The translations under genes were made by a program, and so were the position numbers. From assembly GCA_947258735.1 (NCBI GenBank), contig CAMYJJ010000021.1, positions 1 to 20,558 of the forward strand: a stretch of 20,558 bases of DNA. Direction: 5' to 3'. This DNA comes from Thermodesulfovibrionia bacterium. Lineage in GTDB: Bacteria; Nitrospirota; Thermodesulfovibrionia; UBA6902. Shown one piece after another: positions 1 through 6,751 of the stretch (the first letter of the stretch is position 1; each line of letters opens with the position of its first letter). The notes under the pieces were generated by a model. It was not told where the DNA came from. It ran no database searches and saw only the letters and a program-made list of their open reading frames with translations.

Positions 1-2
1 AA

Positions 3-1373
3 GTGCTTCGCGGGCTGAGACTTATTCATACACATCTTAAGAGTGAACGTATTAATCAGGATGATATTACTGACCTCTCATTATTACGGCTGGATGCACT
101 TATTGTGATCGGGATGAAAGACGGACTGCCTGATACTGTGTCTCTTGCACATCTGTATTCAGACAGACAAAACGCAACTTATGAAATACAGGGACCTGTT
201 CCCTATCACGGCATGGAGCGTGAATTTCAGGATTTTGACAAGTTCATTCTCATGATCGAAGAAGGTCTCCTGTCACGAAGGACAGGATATGATGTTGAAG
301 ACAGAAGAGAAAGGGCTGTGCTGGTCAGTGTTTCAACTGCCTCACGATATGACCAGGAGGATTCGATGGCAGAACTCAGGGAACTTGCTGAGTCAAGCAA
401 TGTCATTGTCCTTGATACGGTCCTGCAGAGGGCAAGACAGATTAACCCCAAATACCTGATGGGTGAGGGCAAACTGAGGGAACTGGTCATTAATGCCATG
501 AACAGGGGGGCGACACTTCTGGTCTTTGATCAGGACCTAAATCCATCACAGACCAGGGCCATTGGTGAAGTGACAGAACTGAAAGTTGTTGACCGTTCCC
601 AGCTTATCCTTGACATATTTGCCAGACGCGCTCACAGCAGGGACGGTAAAGTCCAGGTCGAACTGGCGCAGCTTAAATACCGGCTTCCCCGCCTGACCGG
701 AAAGGGGACAGCCATGTCAAAGCTGATGGGCGGTATCGGCGGAAGAGGTCCGGGAGAGATGAAGCTTGAGATTGACCGGAGGCGGGTGAGAGACAGGATC
801 GGTCTGCTTGAAAAACAGTTGAAGTCCTTAAGCCGTGCCCGTAGGCAGAGAAAGGCAAAAAGGGTCTCGCAGGGACTGCCTATCATTTCGATTATAGGCT
901 ATACCAACGCAGGCAAGTCGACCCTCCTGAACAGTCTGACCCGGAGCAGGACCATGGTAGAAGACAAGATGTTTGCCACACTGGACACCGCCAGCCGGCG
1001 GTTGAGATTTCCTAAGGAAAGGGACGTGATCATTACCGATACGGTCGGTTTTATCCGTGATCTTCCGAAAGACCTGTTTGCTGCGTTCAAGGCAACCCTT
1101 GAGGAACTTGAGGATGCTGACCTGTTACTGCATGTGGTAGACATATCCAGCCCGAGGTTTGAACAGCACATAACATCGGTGGAGAAAATATTGTCTGACC
1201 TGAAGCTTTCTGAGAAACCGGTATTGAATATATTTAACAAGGAAGACCTGGTCGATACAGAAGATATTGCCCCGATCTGCAAAAGGTTCAATGCTCTGGC
1301 AGTGTCTGCTTTAAAACAGGAGACACTTCACCGTCTCCTTGTTGCCCTGGAACATAAAATCTGGCCGATGTAG
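3..1373 (+). CDS. hflX: GTPase HflX, 5'-truncated by window edge
   Basis: Ribosome-associated GTPase of the HflX family, which binds the 50S subunit and rescues or splits stalled ribosomes, notably under stress. The 456 visible codons are open to the window edge, so the GTG at position 3 is probably not the true start and the long N-terminal domain continues upstream. Visible in order: the N-terminal HflX domain (about residues 100-230, with YLMGEGKL and the glycine-rich IGGRGPGE), a basic helical linker (about 260-290), then the G domain with G1 GYTNAGKST at 299-307, G3 DTVGF at 346-350 and G4 NKED at 412-415. The usual G4 is NKxD, so this is intact. The C terminus is short, ending soon after the G5-like VSAL. 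It converges on the GGDEF gene with only 37 bp between stop codons. Family assignment is very secure. Confidence 0.95.
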   Translation: MLRGLRLIHTHLKSERINQDDITDLSLLRLDALIVIGMKDGLPDTVSLAHLYSDRQNATYEIQGPVPYHGMEREFQDFDKFILMIEEGLLSRRTGYDVEDRRERAVLVSVSTASRYDQEDSMAELRELAESSNVIVLDTVLQRARQINPKYLMGEGKLRELVINAMNRGATLLVFDQDLNPSQTRAIGEVTELKVVDRSQLILDIFARRAHSRDGKVQVELAQLKYRLPRLTGKGTAMSKLMGGIGGRGPGEMKLEIDRRRVRDRIGLLEKQLKSLSRARRQRKAKRVSQGLPIISIIGYTNAGKSTLLNSLTRSRTMVEDKMFATLDTASRRLRFPKERDVIITDTVGFIRDLPKDLFAAFKATLEELEDADLLLHVVDISSPRFEQHITSVEKILSDLKLSEKPVLNIFNKEDLVDTEDIAPICKRFNALAVSALKQETLHRLLVALEHKIWPM

Positions 1374-1410
1374 CAAATTGTGACAGGATTCGTGCATCAT
1401 GGTCTATGTG

Positions 1411-2568
1411 TTATTGATCTATGTAAGCTTCTTTTTTCTGCCGCTTGTCTTCGTACATTAACCTGTCTGCTTCAGCCAGAAGATCATCAAGGGAACGGGG
1501 GTCTTCAGGGTCAAAGAAGGAAATGCCGAAACTGAGAGAGAGTTTATAAATGTCTGAACTTTTTAAATTATATGCGGTTATGTTGGCAAGGAGTCGCGCC
1601 GTGATGCTTTCTACGTTGTCGCCTGCAAATCCTACAGGAAATACAGCAAACTCATCACCACCGAGCCGGGCAACGATATCTGACTTGCGAAAGCACTCTT
1701 TTAATATGTCTGCAGTCTTTATCAACGCCTGGTCTCCCTCCTTATGACCCAGTTTATCATTGATGACTTTCATGTTATCAAGATCAGCATAGAGAATATA
1801 GAGCCCCCTGTTTTCTCTGGCAGACATTTTTAAATATTGTTCACCCAACACGGCCAGTCCCCTTCGGTTGTATAGTTTTGTCAGCTCATCAGTGAGAGAC
1901 ATTTCCCTGAGCTCTTCTTCCATTTTTCTGCGTTCCGATATGTCTTTGGAAACAATGGTGACTGCTACAGAATCATTATTCTCTATAACCGGGCTATAAG
2001 TCTGGAGAAAATACCTGCCGTCCCGTAAACTCTTATATTCATACTGCTCTGATTTTTTATGATCTAAAGCCATGTTAACCTTTTCCTTAAATAATGCGGT
2101 TTCCTCAGGAGAATGAAAATTGCTGAAGGGCTTTCCCACGTAGGTTTCATCAGTCCCTATGCGGGATATATGCTGCCTGTTCATGTACAGGTAGTTGAGG
2201 TCTTTGTCTACGAGATAAATGGAATCGTCAGTTGATTCAACGAGTGAGCGGAACCGGCTTTCACTCTGCTGAATTATGTTACCGCTTTGCCTCGCGTCCC
2301 TTAATCGTCTCCAGCCATACCATGCCAGCGAGACAGCAGTGGCTAGTGCTCCGCTGGCGATGATTTCATCAAGTTCCCAGGACGCATGATACGTAACAAA
2401 AAACATGAATCTCTCATGAATATCAATATACATGCTGAGATAGACAGTAATTGAAATAAACAGGCCAATGAGAAATAAGTCGGACCGGGCTCTGCTGATA
2501 TGAAATTTTTTATTATGCACGCTGATACGTTTTAATCCTTTCTGTATGACATCTGTACGAATTACCAT
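1411..2568 (-). CDS. membrane PAS-GGDEF diguanylate cyclase
   Basis: Probably makes cyclic di-GMP from two GTP at the inner membrane. The 385-aa protein has two predicted membrane segments (about residues 30-48 and 66-86) joined by a short loop, a PAS domain (about 103-215, starting at the SRFRSLVEST stretch and ending in a typical PAC segment KDISERRKMEEEL) and a GGDEF domain (about 223-380). The catalytic signature GGDEF is intact at 303-307. An RxxD motif (RKSD, 294-297) lies exactly five residues before it, the position of the allosteric I-site, so product inhibition is likely. There is no EAL or HD-GYP domain, so this should be a pure synthase. The start has no convincing Shine-Dalgarno sequence and may be a few codons off. 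It is transcribed away from perR. The signal sensed by PAS is unknown. Confidence 0.9.
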   Translation of the reverse strand: MVIRTDVIQKGLKRISVHNKKFHISRARSDLFLIGLFISITVYLSMYIDIHERFMFFVTYHASWELDEIIASGALATAVSLAWYGWRRLRDARQSGNIIQQSESRFRSLVESTDDSIYLVDKDLNYLYMNRQHISRIGTDETYVGKPFSNFHSPEETALFKEKVNMALDHKKSEQYEYKSLRDGRYFLQTYSPVIENNDSVAVTIVSKDISERRKMEEELREMSLTDELTKLYNRRGLAVLGEQYLKMSARENRGLYILYADLDNMKVINDKLGHKEGDQALIKTADILKECFRKSDIVARLGGDEFAVFPVGFAGDNVESITARLLANITAYNLKSSDIYKLSLSFGISFFDPEDPRSLDDLLAEADRLMYEDKRQKKEAYIDQ

Positions 2569-2772
2569 TACTATCGGTTTTATTCTTAAATTCTTGATAG
2601 TTCTGGTGTATGGGCAGGGTAATTTAACAGAAATATAGCTGTGAATTATCAGAAACTGTAAGCATTATTTTTTGGTATTTTCCGTGATCAGCCCCGTAAT
2701 AAGAGCTTTATTACAGGAAGTTCAGGGTTGTTTTAAGAATATGAATAGATAACAGGTTTTCGTTACGTGCTC

Positions 2773-2800
2773 TTGACAAGAATGATTCTAATATGATAAT
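2773..2800 (+). promoter_or_regulatory. putative sigma70 promoter of the perR cluster
   Basis: TTGACA at 2773-2778 and GATAAT at 2795-2800 are separated by 16 bp, a near-consensus housekeeping promoter about 35 bp before the perR start. The -10 region lies inside the arms of the inverted repeat at 2783-2819. Read directly from sequence; no transcription start is known. Confidence 0.6.
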
Positions 2801-2819
2801 CTCTATTTAAATAGAATCA
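2783..2819. promoter_or_regulatory. inverted repeat over perR promoter, candidate operator
   Basis: TGATTCTA (2783-2790) and TAGAATCA (2812-2819) are perfect 8-bp inverted arms with a 21-bp AT-rich spacer. They bracket the -10 element of the putative perR promoter. Fur-family regulators bind AT-rich inverted repeats and commonly autoregulate, so this is a good autoregulation candidate. It does not match the classical 7-1-7 Per box closely. Confidence 0.45.
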
Positions 2820-2835
2820 GTGTTGGAGGTGCATG

Positions 2836-3237
2836 ATGCAGAAGTACAGAGATAAAGGGCTAAAATTAACTCCTCAACGGCTTGCCATATTGGAATTCCT
2901 TGAAGGAAACAGGAATCATCCTTCTGCTGAGGAAATCTATTCAGAGATCAGAAAGAAATACCCTATGATGTCTTTTGCCACTGTGTATAACACAATTGAG
3001 ACATTGAAGAAAAGGGGGTATCTCGCTGAGCTGACAATTGACCCGGAGCGAAGGCATTATGACCCTGATACAAGTCATCACCATCATCTGATCTGTAAAA
3101 AATGTAAAAAAATTGTTGATATTCACAGGGACTTTTCCATTAACATACCGGAAGACCAGAAAGTTTCATTCGACGTCCTGGATAATCATATAGAATTTTA
3201 CGGCATATGCCAGACATGTAAAACGAAAGGAGATTGA
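2836..3237 (+). CDS. perR: PerR-type Fur family peroxide-responsive regulator
   Basis: Fur-superfamily metalloregulator, 133 aa from the chosen start. An N-terminal winged helix (about residues 8-65) is followed by a metal-binding dimerisation domain. The residues that hold the regulatory metal in Bacillus PerR appear to be present: H28, D76, H82, H84 and D95, with aspartates where Fur proteins usually differ. Two CxxC pairs (C87/C90 and C125/C128) would form the structural zinc site. In the family, Fe2+-catalysed oxidation of the histidines by H2O2 releases DNA. ATG codons occur at 2833 and 2836. The second is preferred because GGAGG (2825-2829) then sits 6 nt upstream instead of 3. The gene heads a same-strand cluster of rubredoxin and rubrerythrin genes, which fits a PerR regulon. 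Calling it PerR rather than Fur is inference from ligands and neighbours. Confidence 0.85.
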   Translation: MQKYRDKGLKLTPQRLAILEFLEGNRNHPSAEEIYSEIRKKYPMMSFATVYNTIETLKKRGYLAELTIDPERRHYDPDTSHHHHLICKKCKKIVDIHRDFSINIPEDQKVSFDVLDNHIEFYGICQTCKTKGD

Positions 3238-3239
3238 GC

Positions 3240-3371
3240 ATGGCAACATTTAAATGTGAAAAATGCGGAGCTACAAAAGAAGGAAGGTGCAAACCTAAAG
3301 AATGTCCCAAATGCGGTGAAAACGGGACCATGAACAAGCAGGACCAGTCCTGTGGTTGCAACTGTAAATAA
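3240..3371 (+). CDS. RCKP-type rubredoxin-like protein (43 aa)
   Basis: A 43-residue protein starting ATG at 3240, two bases after the perR stop, with AAAGGAG (3226-3232) well placed upstream. It contains FKCEKCGA, the GRCKP stretch that names the RCKP rubredoxin-like group, then CPKCG, giving two CxxC knuckles that would bind one iron or zinc. The C terminus adds further cysteines (SCGCNCK). It is shorter than a classical rubredoxin (about 52 aa) and lacks its aromatic core. It probably acts as a small redox or metal protein with the downstream diiron proteins, and tight coupling to perR suggests co-transcription. Whether the metal is Fe or Zn cannot be told from sequence. Confidence 0.8.
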   Translation: MATFKCEKCGATKEGRCKPKECPKCGENGTMNKQDQSCGCNCK

Positions 3372-3405
3372 AAAGAGTATAATCAGCACAAGGAGGAGAT
3401 GAACA

Positions 3406-3846
3406 ATGTGCATGGAACACCGGGTAGTATGCAAATGCGGCAAACGTGATGCAAGTTTTAATTTCAAGAATGAGGTCATGCCGCCTGAAACAATTGAATC
3501 CCTCTATTGTCCTGACTGCTCAAAAGAGGTAGAGCTTGACTCAGACAGGATGATTAAGGACAATGGCTGGCTCATTCATTATGACATGGATATAGCGGGT
3601 GTTTTCGGTAAGAGGCTGCCTGCATCTGACGCTGACAATGTTTCTCCGGAACTGCTTTTTGATGAAGGGTATGTTACATGGAGAGGCGTGTATCCGGGTG
3701 ATCACATAGACAGTGTGCGAGAAAGGCGGGAGCTTTCACAGCTGGCCAGGACAGACCCCAGGAGATATTTCCATGAAATGAAAGGCTGGGCCATTACGCG
3801 AATGTCCCGTTTAAAAGAAGAGGGATGGAGGAAAGCAGATGAATGA
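3406..3846 (+). CDS. conserved-looking hypothetical protein with two Cys pairs
   Basis: No family was recognised with confidence. The 146-aa protein begins MCMEHRVVCKCGKRDA and has CKC near residues 9-11 and CPDC near residue 35, so the N-terminal 40 residues could form a zinc ribbon. The remainder is acidic and helical with many aromatics (for example GWLIHYDMDIAGVFGKRL) and a basic C-terminal helix. There is no signal peptide or membrane segment. AGGAGGAG lies 5-12 nt before the ATG, a strong ribosome binding site. It sits between the RCKP protein and a zinc-ribbon protein in the peroxide-defence cluster, and its stop overlaps the next start by 8 nt, implying translational coupling. A role in oxidative stress or metal handling is guilt by association only. 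Confidence 0.75.
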   Translation: MCMEHRVVCKCGKRDASFNFKNEVMPPETIESLYCPDCSKEVELDSDRMIKDNGWLIHYDMDIAGVFGKRLPASDADNVSPELLFDEGYVTWRGVYPGDHIDSVRERRELSQLARTDPRRYFHEMKGWAITRMSRLKEEGWRKADE

Positions 3847-4015
3847 TGGAAGACGTGAAGAAAAACCTGCATGTTCAGATACATCAGCTCCCTCACCTGC
3901 TGAAGTCAAATGTCCCCACTGCAGCATTGAAATAGAGATCTGGAGTGATGAATCAGACATCAGCTGTAAACTTTGCGGTAAGCTGGTATATAATGAAAAT
4001 GTTGTATCACATTAG
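3839..4015 (+). CDS. small zinc-ribbon protein (58 aa)
   Basis: A 58-codon gene whose ATG overlaps the end of the preceding gene by 8 nt and is preceded by GGAGG at 3827-3831. The product has a polar, disordered N terminus (about residues 1-22) and a compact ribbon with KCPHC at 24-28 and CKLCG at 43-47, that is two CxxC pairs 18 residues apart, as expected for a zinc-ribbon or rubredoxin-like metal site. No catalytic domain is present. Its position inside the perR-rubrerythrin cluster and translational coupling suggest a shared role, which is inferred. It is easily missed by gene finders because of its size and the overlap. Confidence 0.7.
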   Translation: MNDGRREEKPACSDTSAPSPAEVKCPHCSIEIEIWSDESDISCKLCGKLVYNENVVSH

Positions 4016-4027
4016 GAGGGTGGTATT

Positions 4028-4192
4028 ATGTCCAAAATGAAGAAGGTCTATGCATGTAAACTCTGTAACGCCTACATGACAAAAGATGCTGAAGAGACAG
4101 CACCGTTATGCTGTGGCAGGGAAATGACTGAAATGGATGAGTTGTCGGCTGATGATATATATGAAGAAAAGGAATCATCAGGAGGCAGGTAG
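4028..4192 (+). CDS. desulforedoxin-like metal protein (54 aa)
   Basis: A 54-aa protein with an excellent ribosome binding site (AGGAGGG at 4014-4020, 7 nt before ATG). Residues 8-33 carry YACKLC and a vicinal LCCGREM, giving Cys at 10, 13, 28 and 29. This C-x2-C ... C-C pattern is the fingerprint of desulforedoxin and of the N-terminal domain of desulfoferrodoxin, where four cysteines bind one iron. The spacing is within one residue of desulforedoxin. The C-terminal 20 residues are acidic and probably disordered. No superoxide reductase domain follows, so it is not a complete desulfoferrodoxin. It could be an electron carrier for the adjacent rubrerythrin-like protein. Confidence 0.75.
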   Translation: MSKMKKVYACKLCNAYMTKDAEETAPLCCGREMTEMDELSADDIYEEKESSGGR

Positions 4193-4220
4193 ATAATAAT
4201 CTGATAATGGGAGGACTGAT

Positions 4221-4715
4221 ATGTCACTGAGTAGAGCTCTGGAGACAGCAATCAAAATGGAAACAGATGCGATGAAATTTTACCGTGATGCAGTGGGTAA
4301 GACCACTCATCCGCTTGGGAAACGAATATTTGAAGGGTTTGTCAAGGATGAGATGAGACACCTGAAAATGCTGCAGGACATCATGAATGATATGGATATT
4401 GAGGTCAAACATGTTTATCCGAAACAGGACATTAAAACGATTTTCACAGAACTGAAGGACGAGATGATGCAAAGGGTGACAGCAACGGCCAGTGAAAAAG
4501 ATGCGGTGAAAATCGCCCTGGATTTTGAGCGCGGGGGGTATCATTTCTATGAACAGGCTGCGGAGGAGGCACAGGGAGAAAAAGAGAAAAAATTATTTGA
4601 GCTCCTGAAGGTCGAAGAAAAAAGACACTATGAGCTTCTTGAAAACACCCACAGGTTTCTTGAGGATACAGGGGACTGGTTCATGTGGGAAGAGCATGGA
4701 ATTTTAGAAGGATAA
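4221..4715 (+). CDS. rubrerythrin-type diiron ferritin-like protein
   Basis: A 164-aa four-helix-bundle protein of the ferritin-like/rubrerythrin superfamily. Expected diiron ligands are visible: E14 in helix 1, the ExxH pair E44/H47 in DEMRHL, E103 in helix 3 and a second ExxH, E133/H136, in VEEKRHYELL. The C-terminal rubredoxin domain found in canonical rubrerythrin is absent; the chain ends after a tryptophan-rich tail (GDWFMWEE). Such proteins are usually peroxidases or iron oxidases that receive electrons from a separate rubredoxin. A stand-alone rubredoxin gene follows 93 bp downstream, which supports that idea. GGGAGGA precedes the ATG by 7 nt. The palindrome at 4724-4742 lies just after the stop. 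Confidence 0.85.
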   Translation: MSLSRALETAIKMETDAMKFYRDAVGKTTHPLGKRIFEGFVKDEMRHLKMLQDIMNDMDIEVKHVYPKQDIKTIFTELKDEMMQRVTATASEKDAVKIALDFERGGYHFYEQAAEEAQGEKEKKLFELLKVEEKRHYELLENTHRFLEDTGDWFMWEEHGILEG

Positions 4716-4723
4716 GAGATAAA

Positions 4724-4742
4724 GGGGTCAGGCCCTGACCCC
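4724..4742. repeat. perfect palindrome GGGGTCAGGCCCTGACCCC
   Basis: A 19-bp hairpin-forming palindrome with 9-bp arms and a single central base, 8 bp after a stop codon. There is no T-run, so it is a poor intrinsic terminator. It shares the 11-mer CAGGCCCTGAC with the long inverted repeat at 5526-5576, which suggests both are members of a dispersed REP-like family. That family membership is inferred from two copies in this window only. Confidence 0.65.
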
Positions 4743-4808
4743 ACCACCAATCACTTCAATTTGATCAATAATCTAAACGAGTAGTGAATAAATTCAGGGA
4801 GGGTTATA

Positions 4809-4943
4809 ATGAAATACAGATGCACAATTTGTGATTTTATTTATGATGAGGAAGCAGAAGAAACACCATTTAAGGATTTACCGGACGACTGGGTCTGCCC
4901 TGTCTGCGGTGCATCAAAAGAAGATTTTGAGTTGGTAAGCTGA
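4809..4943 (+). CDS. short rubredoxin (44 aa)
   Basis: Classical rubredoxin fold with CTIC at 5-8 and CPVCG at 30-34, the four cysteines that bind one Fe. [12 protein letters not shown], the standard segment before the second knuckle, is complete. The protein is 44 aa, about eight fewer than the usual 52-54, because the loop after IYDEE is shortened. Some sulfate reducers are known to have a similarly short rubredoxin. GGGAGG lies upstream of the ATG. It is a cytoplasmic one-electron carrier, here placed between two rubrerythrin-type proteins and therefore their likely electron donor. Confidence 0.92.
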   Translation: MKYRCTICDFIYDEEAEETPFKDLPDDWVCPVCGASKEDFELVS

Positions 4944-5024
4944 CTTGAAATCAGCAACTTATTTCCTGTTGAGATGGAATACCGAATAACGTTTACAAAA
5001 AATTACCTCTACTAAGGAGAAATA

Positions 5025-5519
5025 ATGTCAAAATCAGAAAAGAATTTACAGGACGCATTTGCTGGAGAATCACAGGCAAACAGAAAGTACCTGGCTTTTG
5101 CTAAGCAGGCAGAGAAGGATGGTTTTGCTCAGGTAGCAAAGTTATTCAGGGCAGCGGCCGCAGCTGAGACCGTTCATGCCCATAGCCATTTAAAGCAGCT
5201 TGGCGGGATTAAAACCACAAAGGAGAACCTCGAGGAAGCAGCCGGGGGAGAGGCATTTGAGTTTAAGGAAATGTATCCGAAGATGATTAAAGAAGCGGAA
5301 GAGGAAGGTCATAAAGGGGCGCTCCGCAGTTTTAATTTTGCCAATGATGTGGAGAAAGTCCACCATGATCTTTATCAGAAGGCCCTTGATAATCTGGGCA
5401 ACAATGAAGAGACAGACTATTATGTATGTGACATATGCGGCTATACGGCAGAGGGCAGCGCTCCTGATGAGTGCCCTGTGTGCAGGGCCAAGGCGAAAGC
5501 GTTCCAAAAGATAGATTGA
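5025..5519 (+). CDS. rbr: rubrerythrin
   Basis: Full-length rubrerythrin of 164 aa, an NAD(P)H-linked peroxidase in anaerobes that reduces H2O2 to water. The N-terminal ferritin-like bundle has the diiron ligands E15 (AGES), the ExxH pair E48/H51, the acidic EAEEEGH helix (91-96) and the second ExxH E110/H113. The C-terminal rubredoxin domain has VCDICGY (C135, C138) and CPVC (C150, C153). Length and order match the family, and the compact form resembles the rubrerythrins of obligate anaerobes. AAGGAG sits at the usual distance from the ATG. The 81-bp gap after the rubredoxin gene leaves open a separate promoter. A long perfect inverted repeat begins 7 bp after the stop. Confidence 0.95.
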   Translation: MSKSEKNLQDAFAGESQANRKYLAFAKQAEKDGFAQVAKLFRAAAAAETVHAHSHLKQLGGIKTTKENLEEAAGGEAFEFKEMYPKMIKEAEEEGHKGALRSFNFANDVEKVHHDLYQKALDNLGNNEETDYYVCDICGYTAEGSAPDECPVCRAKAKAFQKID

Positions 5520-5525
5520 TTAATG

Positions 5526-5576
5526 GGGGGCAGGCCCTGACATTTGACAATCTGTCAAATGTCAGGGCCTGCCCCC
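5526..5576. repeat. 51-bp perfect inverted repeat (24-bp arms, 3-nt loop)
   Basis: Left arm 5526-5549 and right arm 5553-5576 are exact reverse complements around ATC. The structure sits between two convergent genes and could act as a bidirectional terminator, though neither side has a long T-run. The last four codons (GGRP) and stop of the minus-strand gene lie inside the right arm. The outer part, GGGGCAGGCCCTGAC, resembles the palindrome at 4724-4742. This looks like a mobile REP-like element; the transposase that would move it is not in the window. Confidence 0.8.
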
Positions 5577-6236
5577 TGCAATCTTTTTTAATTCAGCTTC
5601 ATCTATCTGATATTCGCTTGACAGGTGTTTTGCTGTAGCACCAGTCTGGGTCATCACCTCATTGACGTACTCTTTGAAAGTGATCTGTTTTTCGCAGGTT
5701 TCAAAATAGTTATTAAGGACCATTGCCAGCCCTTCCGAGGGCAGCCTGTATCCCTTTCTTGTGGCCTGTTTTTCTCCGGTGCCTTCAGGTATCCCCATTA
5801 CCACAATTTTATCATCAACAGTTATAAAACGGATATTATGGACCATAAGGCAGCTGCTGTATAACACCTGTGCTCCGGCTTTTGAATACAGATACCCTAT
5901 ATGAAGCCTGTCAGGGAATTTGGGCAAAAGGTACGTGAAACTGATACCTTCCTTAACACGTTTTTCTATGGTTGCAACGATATCTCTCGTCATTTTATTA
6001 TCTTCTCCGGAAGGCATCCTTCCCGTAATGCACCCCCTGATTTCTTCCTTTGCATCCATCATCGAGTCCAGTACATTCAGAAAGTACTCCTGTCTCGTAA
6101 GAATTTTAGTAGCCTTCCCCACTTCCAGAATAAGTTTGTCCCGCTGTTTGCCCTCTTTTATACTGTAAATAAGGAGTATGACAGTTGCTATGAGCAGGAT
6201 CGACTCAAGTGCAAGCAAACCAATTTCAAGTGTCAT
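5562..6236 (-). CDS. membrane-anchored hypothetical, possible PLD-like fold
   Basis: A 224-aa protein with one clear N-terminal membrane helix (about residues 5-26) and a cytosolic remainder. The central part reads as alternating strands and helices with TYLLPKFPDRLHIGYLYSKA, then ITVDDKIVVMGIP and SEGLAMVLNNYFETC. This is reminiscent of a single phospholipase D-like half-domain of the type used as a sensor module, but the catalytic HxKxxxxD motif is not intact (D replaces the expected histidine), so no activity is claimed. The C-terminal helix looks ordinary, except that the last four residues are encoded by the inverted repeat at 5526-5576, suggesting the original C terminus was altered by insertion of the repeat. 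A weak AAGG precedes the ATG. It is convergent with rbr, and its function is unknown. Confidence 0.7.
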   Translation of the reverse strand: MTLEIGLLALESILLIATVILLIYSIKEGKQRDKLILEVGKATKILTRQEYFLNVLDSMMDAKEEIRGCITGRMPSGEDNKMTRDIVATIEKRVKEGISFTYLLPKFPDRLHIGYLYSKAGAQVLYSSCLMVHNIRFITVDDKIVVMGIPEGTGEKQATRKGYRLPSEGLAMVLNNYFETCEKQITFKEYVNEVMTQTGATAKHLSSEYQIDEAELKKIAGGRP

Positions 6237-6391
6237 ATATATACCTTAATACCTTAATTAAATTAAATCGATATGTCCCTTTGAATACACAACCTTACAG
6301 CACACTGATATCTCACAATAAACTTCATTTTTTTTATATGTACCGAGTCCAATATGATTTTTGCAAGCACATTCAGTTGCACCAAACGACA

Positions 6392-6751
6392 TTATTTCGT
6401 ATTAAGGCTTCTGATATACGCCACTATACTTTTTATCTTCTTTTCACCAAGTTCTTCATTCCACATTGGCATGCCTCCGGGCCGTCCCTCAGCTATTGAT
6501 TTATAAATATCTTCATCAGTACCCCCGTACTTCCATTTTCCCTCAACAAGGTTTGGACATATTCCTCCCTGCCCGTCTGCACCATGACATTTCAGGCATT
6601 TCTCGTCATATATTGAAGCCCCCTGTTTGACTTCTTTTGAGGCGTTTGTCGTTCCACTGGTACCGGCAGTTTTTTCATCTGTACATGACATGACAAACAT
6701 AAAAAGCACAGGTATTAATATAAAAAACATAAACGAGATAATTCTTTTCAT
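6392..6751 (-). CDS. class I cytochrome c lipoprotein
   Basis: A 119-aa monoheme c-type cytochrome. The N terminus is a lipoprotein signal with a hydrophobic core (about residues 4-20) and lipobox VMSC, predicting lipidation at C23 and membrane anchoring on the periplasmic side. A Ser/Thr/Gly-rich linker follows, then the haem site CLKCH (52-56). The probable sixth ligand is methionine 94 in GGMPMW, as in c551/c6/cbb3-type domains. The strong ribosome binding site AAGGAGGAGGA precedes the ATG on the minus strand. It would shuttle electrons to a terminal oxidase, peroxidase or other periplasmic enzyme. No partner enzyme is encoded nearby, so its redox partner cannot be named. Confidence 0.9.
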   Translation of the reverse strand: MKRIISFMFFILIPVLFMFVMSCTDEKTAGTSGTTNASKEVKQGASIYDEKCLKCHGADGQGGICPNLVEGKWKYGGTDEDIYKSIAEGRPGGMPMWNEELGEKKIKSIVAYIRSLNTK

